41,047 bases of DNA from CALSPH01 sp041690035 (GTDB lineage Bacteria; Bacteroidota; Bacteroidia; NS11-12g; UBA955), in contig JBDNFC010000027.1 in the NCBI GenBank assembly GCA_041690035.1, forward strand, positions 1 through 41,047, written 5' to 3'. Shown here one piece after another: positions 16,042 through 24,162 of this stretch; the stretch's first letter is position 1, and each line of letters opens with the position of its first letter. Below the pieces are notes generated by a model. The model searched no databases, was not told where the DNA came from, and saw only the letters and a list, made by a program, of their open reading frames with translations. The translations under genes were made by a program, and so were the position numbers.

Positions 16042-18477
16042 TCAAAAAAGCCAACTGTTGGTGTACCTGTTAAAATATTCTACAGAAAACTTTAGCCTAA
16101 TAGGGGCTTCAAATCTATTGCTTTGAGCCGCAACTGCATATATCCCAACTCGAAATCGTTCATTAAAAATTTTAACTAATTTTTCGATGCCAACAAATGC
16201 TTCAGCATAGCGCAAATTATTTTCTGGTGAGATTAAAAAACCTCCACCTGCTGTTTCTACAAGTTTAAGTTTTTTTAGTAATGGTATCTTGTTTAATATT
16301 GCCCCATTAAACCTATGTAAAATATGGCCTTGATAAAACCAATCTAGGGTTCTATATGTACTATCTAATCTTTGAAAATTATAGTTTGGGTTTGAAAATA
16401 TAATTGGATTGCTATTTGGCTGAAAAACATAATCAACCAAACGCAGGTCTTTTCGCTGTAAAAATTTTCCTGTGTTTATTCGGTAATTAATTTGCCCCAA
16501 TAAACCTAATTTTGCTACTTGGTTGATTGCGAAACCAAGGTAGTCAAAATCAATGGCACTTCCTAAAATAAAAGGCATTCCTTTTCTCCAATTGATAGAA
16601 AAAGTTGGCCATTTAGAACCTAAAATAATTTTTTCGCCTGGCTCTAATGCGTATTTTTGTCTTGGTGTGTAGCTTAAATTAATATCAGTATAAAATGCAT
16701 AATATGGGCTAAAAGCTTGAGGCTTATTTGGCGCACTGTCTCCAAATGCGTAGTAAACCGAATCTATAAGAGTGTTAAACTTATACCTTTCGATACTGCG
16801 CCTATTATGAAATTCAAATTTGGCGTTGGCATATAATCCATTTATAAACTCCCTTCCATAGCTCATTTTAACTCGGTCTCTTTCAAAAAAATTTGATTTT
16901 TTTAAAGCGCTTAACCAAACATCATTGGTGTTAATAAGCTCAAAATCACGTTCTAATGTAATGCTAATATTACTCTGATTTATTGGATTAAACATATAAA
17001 ACATATACATATTTCCTTTAAGGTCCTTATTTCTCAATCCATAATGGAAATTAAAAAAACCATTTATTTGCTGTTTATTCTCATATCTTTTTTGATAACT
17101 AAAACCTTCGCCTATGCGCGTGCCACCCAACGAGGCCAACCTAACAGAAAAAGCTAAAGGATAAATATAAATGGAACGCTTTTTTAAATGATTTATCATT
17201 GGCTGACCTGTCAAAAATAGTTTTTTTAAGGTTACTTTATTCATTTCTACTTGCATACTATCCTTATATACAACACTTTCATATACAGCTTTTAAACTAT
17301 CTCTTGTTTTTGAAAAATGATACTCAAGTTCTGACAATGAATCTGCTCTAATGGAGTTCCAAAAATTAGTGTCTTTTCTATAGGCCTCCTCAGAAGTAAC
17401 ACTTTGTAAATCACCAAAATATTTTTTTCCAAATTTAGTGTTGAAATTAAATGAATCAAATTTTACCTTTGTTTCTCCATAAGTTATAGTATTTCCAAAT
17501 TTGGTATTGTATATAAATTCTTGAGTGGATAATGTTACAATTGAATCACTAAGGTATATGTAATCTTGGATAATAGCAAATCTCTCATATTCTGGCACAT
17601 GCATCATTGGGAATAAAAGTGCCATTCTTAGTACACGATAAGTGGTATCTTCTACAATTAGATAACCTTCGCCTAGCGCATTGCCAAGTGCTACAGGGCT
17701 AACGCCAATTCTATAGTATTTTTTACCATTTTCAAACCAAAGGTTTTCTGTTTTAAAATTATAGGATAAGAGTCCTGCATTGCTTGCTGGAGAAAGCATC
17801 GGCACATCCGATACATTTGGCATTTTTATTAAATTTTGATAAATATTTACTAAACCATCTGTTGCAGATAACCAAAATAGACCTGTAATATCTCCTTGTT
17901 TTTTTACAGCCAACCTTTCTTCTTTTATTGCTCCATCTTTAGAAACATCCAACTGACAATATATTTCTGCTAATCCACTTTGTATAGTATCCTTGTGTTT
18001 TATTTTTAAGGAATCTTTAGTGCTTGTTTGTGTTTTTTCTGATGCCTTTATATACATTTTGCAGCTGTAGCCATTATTTTCAAAATATTTTTGCTTATTA
18101 GACACCACCTTTTGCATAATTTCTCGCGAGAAATCGATTTTTTTTGTTCTAATCACCACTGCACCTATTTCTTTTGCAATCGATTTTATGGTATAGTTTA
18201 ATTTTAAATCGCCATCTACTATTGTTATTTGCGATGTGTAGTTTTCATAACCATCTTTTTTTAAATATAACGTAAATGTACCTACATTCACTTGAAATTT
18301 AAAATAACCGGTATCATTTGTGTAGGTAAAAAAAGCAGTATTTTTTAAAAAAACACCTACATCTTCCAAATTATTGCCTTGTAAGTCTTTAATAGTTCCT
18401 TCAATAAAAAAGTTTTGAGCACTTATTGTTTTACTTAATCCTAAAGTGAGCAATAAAATGAATATTTTCAATTTCAA
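16042..18477 (-). CDS. Outer-membrane DUF5686 protein with N-terminal carboxypeptidase-regulatory-like domain
   Basis: 811 residues. A signal peptide ending ISAQ is followed by a CarboxypepD_reg-like beta-sandwich (about 22-105: FIEGTIKDLQGNNLEDVGVF, YTNDTGYFKFQV), then the long DUF5686 region with many aromatic, alternating strands ending FSVEYFNRYTNSWLF. The terminal aromatic residue and strand pattern suggest an outer-membrane beta-barrel of the kind that resembles TonB-independent barrels. The function is unknown. The only in-frame starts are TTG codons at 18477 and 18471; a -7 word TAAATTTG (18490-18483) is so close that the mRNA would be nearly leaderless. Confidence 0.88.
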   Translation of the reverse strand: MKLKIFILLLTLGLSKTISAQNFFIEGTIKDLQGNNLEDVGVFLKNTAFFTYTNDTGYFKFQVNVGTFTLYLKKDGYENYTSQITIVDGDLKLNYTIKSIAKEIGAVVIRTKKIDFSREIMQKVVSNKQKYFENNGYSCKMYIKASEKTQTSTKDSLKIKHKDTIQSGLAEIYCQLDVSKDGAIKEERLAVKKQGDITGLFWLSATDGLVNIYQNLIKMPNVSDVPMLSPASNAGLLSYNFKTENLWFENGKKYYRIGVSPVALGNALGEGYLIVEDTTYRVLRMALLFPMMHVPEYERFAIIQDYIYLSDSIVTLSTQEFIYNTKFGNTITYGETKVKFDSFNFNTKFGKKYFGDLQSVTSEEAYRKDTNFWNSIRADSLSELEYHFSKTRDSLKAVYESVVYKDSMQVEMNKVTLKKLFLTGQPMINHLKKRSIYIYPLAFSVRLASLGGTRIGEGFSYQKRYENKQQINGFFNFHYGLRNKDLKGNMYMFYMFNPINQSNISITLERDFELINTNDVWLSALKKSNFFERDRVKMSYGREFINGLYANAKFEFHNRRSIERYKFNTLIDSVYYAFGDSAPNKPQAFSPYYAFYTDINLSYTPRQKYALEPGEKIILGSKWPTFSINWRKGMPFILGSAIDFDYLGFAINQVAKLGLLGQINYRINTGKFLQRKDLRLVDYVFQPNSNPIIFSNPNYNFQRLDSTYRTLDWFYQGHILHRFNGAILNKIPLLKKLKLVETAGGGFLISPENNLRYAEAFVGIEKLVKIFNERFRVGIYAVAAQSNRFEAPIRLKFSVEYFNRYTNSWLF

Positions 18478-18482
18478 TAGGG

Positions 18483-18490
18483 CAAATTTA
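18483..18490 (-). promoter_or_regulatory. -7 promoter element TAAATTTG
   Basis: TAnnTTTG word on the - strand, 5 bases before TTG 18477 (11 before TTG 18471) of the DUF5686 gene. Confidence 0.45.
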
Positions 18491-18576
18491 GTTAAAAGTG
18501 TTCAACTTTATAAACCCCAATTAGATGAATTTAAAGAACATTCCGATTCATATACTAAACTAGAATTAAGACTATC

Positions 18577-19239
18577 CTATTTCCAGCCTGTACCGATGTA
18601 TTTTAAAAATTCAGCTCTAGTGGCATCTCTTGAAAAAGCTCCGCTAATATCGGCTGTAACAGTGCTGCTATTGACATCTCTTATACCCCTTGAAGACACA
18701 CATAAGTGGTGTGCTTCTATAACTACAGCTACATCTTCAGTTTTAAATATTCTTCTAAACTCATTGGCTATTTGTTTAGTTAATCTTTCTTGAACTTGCG
18801 GCCTCTGACAATAATATTTTACAATTCTATTAATTTTTGACAATCCAATAACTTGGCCATTGCTTATATAACCCACATGTGCCTTACCTATAATTGGCAC
18901 TAAATGATGTTCGCATGTACTAAAAACTGTAATGTCTTTTTCTACCAACATTTGATTGTATTTATATTTGTTATCAAATAAAGTAATTGCAGGCTTATTT
19001 GTTTTGTTCAAACCACTAAAAATTTCTTTTACATACATTTTTGCCACACGATGAGGGGTGTTTTTTAAACTGTCGTCTGTCATATCTAGTCCCAATGTTT
19101 CTAAAATTTGATGCATATTTTTAGTAATTGCTTCAATTTTTTCTTCATCAGAAAGTAGGTTAGGGATGGCGTTCATTGGCGTAGAATCACTGTATATATT
19201 GTGGTCTTCGTCTATTTCGTCAATATTATTATTTACCAT
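18577..19239 (-). CDS. folE: GTP cyclohydrolase I
   Basis: 220 residues. FolE converts GTP to 7,8-dihydroneopterin triphosphate, the entry to folate and biopterin-type pterins. The zinc and active-site motifs are complete: FSTCEHHLVPIIGKAHVGYI (Cys and His ligands), VQERLTKQIA, and EAHHLCVSSRGI with the third ligand Cys. The family's N-terminal helices (DDSLKNTPHRVAKMYVKEIF) are present. ATG 19239 is chosen over an upstream ATG at 19278 because it overlaps the stop of the preceding PTPS gene by 11 bases (ATGGTAAATAA), implying translational coupling. This makes dihydroneopterin triphosphate directly available to the neighbour. Confidence 0.95.
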   Translation of the reverse strand: MVNNNIDEIDEDHNIYSDSTPMNAIPNLLSDEEKIEAITKNMHQILETLGLDMTDDSLKNTPHRVAKMYVKEIFSGLNKTNKPAITLFDNKYKYNQMLVEKDITVFSTCEHHLVPIIGKAHVGYISNGQVIGLSKINRIVKYYCQRPQVQERLTKQIANEFRRIFKTEDVAVVIEAHHLCVSSRGIRDVNSSTVTADISGAFSRDATRAEFLKYIGTGWK

Positions 19240-19639
19240 TATATTCGATAAAATTTCTAGGAGTTTCATACAAAACAATGCTTAATTCATAATGTTTTGC
19301 TAATTTATTTTTTAGCTTGTGATAGATTACACAGGCAATGTTTTCTGCTGTTGGGTTAAGTTTATTAAAATCTTTTACATCTAAATTTAGATTTTGATGA
19401 TCAAAAGGTAATAGTACTTCTTGTTTTATCAAATCACTTAAAAACTTCATGTCGATTAGATAACCGGTCCTCTCATCCACTTTTCCAGTTACTTTTACGA
19501 TTAGCTCATAGTTGTGGCCATGATAATTTTTATTGTTGCACAAACCAAAAAATGATTTATTTTCATCATCAGTCCATTCTTCTATATGAAGTCTATGTGC
19601 TGCATTAAAATGTTCTTTTCTACATACTGTTGTTATCAT
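19229..19639 (-). CDS. 6-pyruvoyl-tetrahydropterin / 6-carboxytetrahydropterin synthase family
   Basis: 136 residues, a single T-fold domain. Zinc ligands are His in FNAAHRL and both His of YHGHNY; the catalytic Cys lies in GLCNNKNYHGHNY. The spacing Cys-x5-HGH is that of animal-type PTPS (biopterin pathway). QueD enzymes of queuosine synthesis have Cys-x3-HGH. The C-terminal catalytic Glu is in LYETPRNFIEY. The substrate would be dihydroneopterin triphosphate from the overlapping folE gene. Acting as a biopterin or related pterin enzyme is therefore my preferred reading; QueD activity is the alternative. No sepiapterin reductase or queuosine genes are near. Confidence 0.88.
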   Translation of the reverse strand: MITTVCRKEHFNAAHRLHIEEWTDDENKSFFGLCNNKNYHGHNYELIVKVTGKVDERTGYLIDMKFLSDLIKQEVLLPFDHQNLNLDVKDFNKLNPTAENIACVIYHKLKNKLAKHYELSIVLYETPRNFIEYNGK

Positions 19640-19793
19640 TTTTTGTCATATTAATCTCACAATTATAAGCAAATACAAAGCATTTTTGTTCATTGGTCTT
19701 ATTTTAATTTGGTTTTGTAGAGTATTTCAACTTTGTTAAATATTATAAGCATAAAAGGTGAACAAAATACAAGGATACTCTAATTGAGTTTAT

Positions 19794-19801
19794 TACCTTT
19801 G
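19794..19801 (+). promoter_or_regulatory. -7 promoter element TACCTTTG
   Basis: TAnnTTTG word 23 bases before ATG 19825 of the ECF sigma gene; no clear -33 partner. Confidence 0.45.
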
Positions 19802-19824
19802 TATCGTTAATTAATAAAAAAATT

Positions 19825-20364
19825 ATGAAAGCAACTTATGTAAACCAATTTAGATCTAAAGTTATTGAAAATGAAAATGCATTATTGAATTATGCAAAAC
19901 AGCTTACAAGAGATATTGATAATGCGTCTGATTTGGTTCAAGAAACACTTTTAAAAGCAATGCGTTACGAGTCTAAGTTTGCAGAAGGTACCAATCTAAA
20001 AGCTTGGCTATTCACAATCATGAAAAATTCATTTATTAATGATTATAGACGAAATATAAAGCGAAATACTTTTTTAGACTACACCGATAATAGCTTTTAT
20101 CTTGACTCTACGCCAAGTAAAGTAATTAATGCTGGTGAATTAAAATTTATTAGACAAGATTTAGAAACAGCAATTTCAAGACTTCCTGTAGATATACAAT
20201 ATACCTTTAGAAAAAATATGGATGGGTATAAATATCATGAAATTGCAGAAGAATTGGATATTCCTATAGGCACTGTAAAAACTAGAATTTTTGTGGCGCG
20301 CAGAATGCTTAGAAAAATGCTTACTGAATATGAAAAATCTTTTGGTTTTAAGTCAAAAGCATGA
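19825..20364 (+). CDS. ECF-type RNA polymerase sigma factor
   Basis: 179 residues, sigma-70 with only regions 2 and 4. Region 2 holds NASDLVQETLLKAMRYESKF and LKAWLFTIMKNSFINDYRR; region 4 holds LPVDIQYTFRKNMDGYKYHE and the recognition helix IPIGTVKTRIFVARRMLRKM. ECF sigmas redirect RNA polymerase to stress or envelope regulons. No anti-sigma factor is adjacent. The gene directly precedes a lycopene cyclase on the same strand (44-base gap). In many Bacteroidota a sigma factor of this type heads the carotenoid cluster, so light or oxidative control of pigment genes is a reasonable inference. Confidence 0.93.
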   Translation: MKATYVNQFRSKVIENENALLNYAKQLTRDIDNASDLVQETLLKAMRYESKFAEGTNLKAWLFTIMKNSFINDYRRNIKRNTFLDYTDNSFYLDSTPSKVINAGELKFIRQDLETAISRLPVDIQYTFRKNMDGYKYHEIAEELDIPIGTVKTRIFVARRMLRKMLTEYEKSFGFKSKA

Positions 20365-20408
20365 TAATTAAGGATTGAAAATTGTTTGGATTGCATTAAT
20401 ATTGCAAG

Positions 20409-21095
20409 GTGAAATTATTCTACCTTACTATTAATCTGCTCACCCTTGCTGGCCCCCTTGCATTATCTTTCGACAAAAAGGTAGCTTTTTATAAAAATTT
20501 TAAATACCTTTTTCCTGCAATTGCTTTTATGTGCCTTTTGTTTATAACATGGGATGCTGCTTTTAGCTATATTGGTGTTTGGAGTTTCAATGAAAATTAT
20601 ACATTAGGCATCAATATTTTGTGGCTACCAATAGAAGAATGGTTATTTTTTATTACCGTTCCATTTGCATGTGTTTTTATTTACGAATGTTTAAACACAT
20701 ATTTTCCTAATGAGTTTTTTAATAAAAGGGCAAGATTGCTCAATTTAATTTTATTTATTTTATGCTTAATCACTTATTTTACTTTTCCTGGTAAATTGTA
20801 TACCGCAATAACTGCTTTATTTACAGGTTTTGCATTGTTAATTCATTTGCTTTTTTTGAGAAAAAATAAGTATATGGGTAACTTTTATAGAGCATATTTA
20901 GTTGCTATTATACCTATGCTTGTTGTAAATGGGCTGTTAACATCAAAACCTGTGGTAATTTATAATGAATTAGAAAAAACCTCTTTTAGAATAGGAAGTA
21001 TTCCTTGGGAAGACTTTTTATATAATTTATTGATGTTTTTGATGGTTGTCGGTTTTTATGAAATGCTTAAAAGAAAAAAGGCCGTCAAAATTTGA
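20409..21095 (+). CDS. crtY: Lycopene beta-cyclase, CrtYcd-type membrane protein
   Basis: 228 residues, nearly all membrane helices: two tandem copies of the lycopene-cyclase domain that exist as separate CrtYc/CrtYd chains in actinobacteria. The catalytic acidic motifs are LPIEEWLFFIT in the first half and IPWEDFLYNLL in the second. The product closes the ends of lycopene into beta-rings to make beta-carotene. The start is GTG 20409. No crtB, crtI or crtZ is in the window, which is unusual since they normally cluster with it. A hairpin terminator overlaps the stop codon. Chance of misassignment is small. Confidence 0.9.
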   Translation: MKLFYLTINLLTLAGPLALSFDKKVAFYKNFKYLFPAIAFMCLLFITWDAAFSYIGVWSFNENYTLGINILWLPIEEWLFFITVPFACVFIYECLNTYFPNEFFNKRARLLNLILFILCLITYFTFPGKLYTAITALFTGFALLIHLLFLRKNKYMGNFYRAYLVAIIPMLVVNGLLTSKPVVIYNELEKTSFRIGSIPWEDFLYNLLMFLMVVGFYEMLKRKKAVKI

Positions 21096-21110
21096 CAGCC
21101 TTTCTTTTTG
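21077..21110. terminator. Bidirectional intrinsic terminator
   Basis: AAAGGCCGTCAAA (21077-21089) pairs with TTTGACAGCCTTT (21091-21103) with one bulge, followed by CTTTTTG. In reverse the stem is followed by TTTTTTC, so it can end both crtY (+) and the converging lipoprotein gene (-). It overlaps the crtY stop codon. Confidence 0.8.
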
Positions 21111-21127
21111 TTTTATCATTTTGCTAT

Positions 21128-21649
21128 CTATAACCCTGCGTTTACAGTATATTTTAATTCTAATTTCATTTTTATTTCATCAACTACACTTGAACTTAAT
21201 ACACTATTAGATCTAATTGTGATGTTGTTTGTTTTAAAATAAGGAAGTAAATCCACAGATTGGTCAACATCAAAATTAATTGTGCTTAACCCTGCTCCAT
21301 TAACAGGATCTTTTACCAAAATTGTTTTAGTAGGTAAACCTGTGGCCTCTAATATTATAGTTATTTTAGAAAGCGGGTCAAATGTTTTACCATTGGTAAT
21401 AATTGCTTTAGCCTCTTTGAGTTTTAATGATTTAAAATTTTCGGTTTTAACTCCATTGTCTTTTGCAATTTTTTCAAAATCTGAATTAAAAATTACAGAA
21501 TCATTGTATACTCCGGCAGGAGCTCCAGATACAATAGTAAATTCTGCTGTACTTTTATTTTGGTCTATATCGATATTGGTTAATTTATCTTTACATCCAA
21601 AAAGGGCAATAACCGCAGATAGTGTGATTAATTTAAGTGTTGTTTTCAT
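21128..21649 (-). CDS. Predicted lipoprotein, unknown function
   Basis: 173 residues from ATG 21649. The frame opens 19 codons earlier, but the signal peptide MKTTLKLITLSAVIALFGC, with lipobox LFGC (Cys about 19), only makes sense from this start. The mature protein (KDKLTNIDIDQNKSTAEFTI..., ending KMKLELKYTVNAGL) is rich in short beta-strand-like segments and Thr/Asn/Ser, with no cysteine other than the lipidated one. No family recognised. A TAnnTTTG word, TAAGTTTG (21711-21704), lies 54 bases before the ATG and overlaps the porD stop. It occupies the place where recN often lies in this gene neighbourhood. Confidence 0.75.
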   Translation of the reverse strand: MKTTLKLITLSAVIALFGCKDKLTNIDIDQNKSTAEFTIVSGAPAGVYNDSVIFNSDFEKIAKDNGVKTENFKSLKLKEAKAIITNGKTFDPLSKITIILEATGLPTKTILVKDPVNGAGLSTINFDVDQSVDLLPYFKTNNITIRSNSVLSSSVVDEIKMKLELKYTVNAGL

Positions 21650-21708
21650 GGTTTTTATATATTTATTTATTTTATGGCAGATGTAGGGTAAAATATTGAA
21701 TTTCAAAC

Positions 21709-22608
21709 TTAAGTATCTTTAATTTTTTCATACGAGGTGGCATTACCCGGATCGAGTCTTTTAAGCAATTCTACCATTTTGTTTCTATCTGTAACTGGGG
21801 CTTTTTTATATATTTCTGCTAATTCGGAATACTTAGCATTAAAAAATACTTTTAAAAACATCGCATTTGGCATTACAGCAAATACTGGTTCTAAAAGTTT
21901 AATAGACAGCGTGATGGCTTCTCTGCCTTTATCTACATCTTTGTACATTTCATCTAATCCAAATCTATGGTATTGATAATAGGCTTCTCTAATTGGTTTA
22001 TACCTAGAGTTTATTGCATTTTCAATTAAATAATATCTATTTCTTGAGGAAGAGCTGCCTGCATTTGGCTCCCACCCCGGTTGATTTACATTTAAGTTTG
22101 CAATAGCTTGAGCCTTGGTAAAATGAGTGGTGCCTCCTTCTAATGCATAAGTGTCATAATCTATTCCAATGATATAATATGCATAAAAAGCTAATAAACT
22201 GGTAAGATTAGAAATATTGGCATTTTCTTGAAACTCCATTTGTTGAAACTCTACATAATTAAAACCGCAATCAGCATCAAGATGATTAAATAAAATGCTT
22301 TTATAATTGCTACCAAAAACCGGCCTTAAACTATTTATTTGCAATTTGGCTGTAAAAATATCGGCATTCATTGAAGTTATTTCAATTTGTAAATTGCACT
22401 CAATTTTTTCTATGGCCTCATATTGATTTGAAGTCCATTTTCTAGTATTCATAAATTGCCAAACACTTTGCTGCATGCTATTAAATATCTGTTTATTAGA
22501 CATCTGAACGGTTGGCGATATTACTGTCACCTTGCAATTTAATTCTTGGCTAAAAACACTATTGAAAGCCAAAGTGAAAATAAATATAAGAAAGAGTATT
22601 TTTTTCAT
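21709..22608 (-). CDS. porD: Type IX secretion protein PorD (DUF4835)
   Basis: 299 residues with a signal peptide (LIFIFTLAFNSVFSQ). Conserved blocks are ELNCKVTVISPTVQMSNKQI, LADC-like HLDADCGFNYVEFQQMEF, LAFYAYYIIGIDYDTYALEG and NSRYKPIREAYYQYHRFGLD. DUF4835 proteins are Bacteroidota-specific periplasmic or envelope proteins named PorD and linked to the type IX secretion system; the exact role is not established. ATG 22608 is preferred over the GTG at 22617. The order bamD-rpoZ-coaBC-porD matches the common arrangement in the phylum. A well-formed promoter of its own (22646-22617) lies in the gap after coaBC. Confidence 0.88.
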   Translation of the reverse strand: MKKILFLIFIFTLAFNSVFSQELNCKVTVISPTVQMSNKQIFNSMQQSVWQFMNTRKWTSNQYEAIEKIECNLQIEITSMNADIFTAKLQINSLRPVFGSNYKSILFNHLDADCGFNYVEFQQMEFQENANISNLTSLLAFYAYYIIGIDYDTYALEGGTTHFTKAQAIANLNVNQPGWEPNAGSSSSRNRYYLIENAINSRYKPIREAYYQYHRFGLDEMYKDVDKGREAITLSIKLLEPVFAVMPNAMFLKVFFNAKYSELAEIYKKAPVTDRNKMVELLKRLDPGNATSYEKIKDT

Positions 22609-22616
22609 GCTACCCA

Positions 22617-22646
22617 CAAAGTTAATATTATTTTATTTATAATCAA
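22617..22646 (-). promoter_or_regulatory. porD promoter: TTG-N19-TAACTTTG
   Basis: On the - strand, TTG at 22646-22644 is followed by exactly 19 bases and the -7 word TAACTTTG (22624-22617), matching the Bacteroidota pattern TTTG-N19-TAnnTTTG. It ends 8 bases before ATG 22608. The best promoter in the window. Confidence 0.65.
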
Positions 22647-23838
22647 TAATATATTGATATATATCTTGTGCCACTTCTGTTTTTAGTTTTAGACCATATT
22701 TTGTTTCACTGCCATTTTTTGAAAAAATTGTAATTTTATTAGTGTCATTTTTAAACCCTGCACCTTCATCCTTTAGCGAATTTAGAATAATAATATCTGC
22801 ATTTTTTTTAGCTAATTTTGCTTTAGCATTCGCAGATTCATCATTGGTTTCTAATGCAAAACCTATAAGTAATTGGTTTTTCTTCTTACTTTTACCCAAA
22901 CAAGCCAGAATATCGGTTGTTTTTTTTAGTTCAATATTGAATTCGGTTGAATTTTTTTTAATTTTTTCTTTGGCAACAGTTTGCGGTGTATAATCTGCCA
23001 CAGCTGCAGACATGATACAAATGTGTGATTGAGTGAATTCTTTAATGCAAATTTCTAACATTTGTTTTGCAGATTGCACAGTAATAAAATTGCTTAACCC
23101 CATTGGTATAGGCAAAGAAACTGGGCCAGATACTAAAGTAACTTGATACCCTTGTGATACAAATTTCTCTGCAAGGGCATATCCCATTTTGCCTGATGAA
23201 TAGTTTCCTATAAATCTAACTGGGTCTATATTTTCGAAGGTTGGACCTGCTGTAATTAATACTTTACGAATATTTTTTTTGATAGAAAAAAAACCTTCTA
23301 AGTGGGCAATAATGGTTTCTGGTTCTGCCATTCTGCCTTCTCCAGATAGTCCGCTGGCTAGCTCACCATCCTCTGCTGGTATTAAATGGTTGCCATATTT
23401 TGATAATGCAATAATATTGTTCTTTGTGCTTTGATGCTTAAACATATCTAAATCCATCGCTGGCGCAAAAAATACAGGACATTTTGCAGAAAGGTATGTG
23501 GCAATGAGCAAATTGTTGCAATATCCATTTGCCATAGCAGAAATGGTTTTTGCAGATGCAGGAGCGATAATCATAACATCTGCCCATAAGCCTAATGATA
23601 CATGATTTGTCCATTCGCCTTGAGCTCCAAGTACAAAAGAGGAGTAAACAGGGTTTTTTGATAATGTACTTAATGTAAGTGGGGTAATAAATTGAGTGGC
23701 AGATTTTGTCATCACCACTTTTACTACTGCACCTTCTTTTATTAATAGTCTTATTAATAAGGCAATTTTATATGCAGCAATGCTACCAGATATGCCTATT
23801 AATACCTTTTTGTCTTTAAGTGTTGTCGGTGTCTTCAT
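22633..23838 (-). CDS. coaBC: Bifunctional phosphopantothenoylcysteine decarboxylase / phosphopantothenate-cysteine ligase
   Basis: 401 residues. CoaC (about 1-180) is an FMN flavoprotein: GISGSIAAYK at the start, the active-site His in NHVSLGLWADVMIIAPASA and the PAMDLDMF motif that closes over substrate. CoaB (about 185-401) has ITAGPTFENIDPVRFIGNYS and SSGKMGYALAEKF, the CTP/4'-phosphopantothenate binding region, and ENDESANAK-like LETNDESANAKAKLAKKN. Together they make 4'-phosphopantetheine for coenzyme A. ATG 23838 is chosen because it starts the family's usual KDKKVLIGISGS; it overlaps the rpoZ stop by 23 bases. An upstream ATG (23865) is possible. Confidence 0.96.
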   Translation of the reverse strand: MKTPTTLKDKKVLIGISGSIAAYKIALLIRLLIKEGAVVKVVMTKSATQFITPLTLSTLSKNPVYSSFVLGAQGEWTNHVSLGLWADVMIIAPASAKTISAMANGYCNNLLIATYLSAKCPVFFAPAMDLDMFKHQSTKNNIIALSKYGNHLIPAEDGELASGLSGEGRMAEPETIIAHLEGFFSIKKNIRKVLITAGPTFENIDPVRFIGNYSSGKMGYALAEKFVSQGYQVTLVSGPVSLPIPMGLSNFITVQSAKQMLEICIKEFTQSHICIMSAAVADYTPQTVAKEKIKKNSTEFNIELKKTTDILACLGKSKKKNQLLIGFALETNDESANAKAKLAKKNADIIILNSLKDEGAGFKNDTNKITIFSKNGSETKYGLKLKTEVAQDIYQYIIDYK

Positions 23839-24151
23839 TAGCAGATCGAAAATAGATTTTGTCATCCATCAATTCTTCAATTGCCATCAAGGTTGATTTT
23901 GGCATTCTTTCATAATAGCTGCTGATTTCTATTTGTTCTCTATTTTCAAAAATTTCTTCAAGATTATCATTATCTGTAGCAAATTCTGATAATTTAGATT
24001 GTAACTCTTCTTTAATAGTGCTAGAAATTTGATTTGCCCGTTTTGATAATATGACTACTGTTTTGTAAAGGTTTGAAGTTTTATCTTCGAATAAATTTAG
24101 GTCTCTGCTAATTGCTGATCTTACTATTTTTTTTGGTGTTATTTTATCCAT
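23816..24151 (-). CDS. rpoZ: RNA polymerase omega subunit, Bacteroidota type
   Basis: 111 residues. The omega core is visible as KTSNLYKTVVILSKRANQIS near 24-43, the region that clamps the beta-prime C-terminus; the rest is a diverged, acidic extension (EEIFENREQIEISSYYERMP) typical of this phylum. It lies 11 bases after bamD and overlaps coaBC, so all three should be co-transcribed. The arrangement bamD-rpoZ-coaBC is strong support for the identification of a protein that is otherwise hard to recognise. Confidence 0.9.
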   Translation of the reverse strand: MDKITPKKIVRSAISRDLNLFEDKTSNLYKTVVILSKRANQISSTIKEELQSKLSEFATDNDNLEEIFENREQIEISSYYERMPKSTLMAIEELMDDKIYFRSANEDTDNT

Positions 24152-24162
24152 TGTTATTGTTT

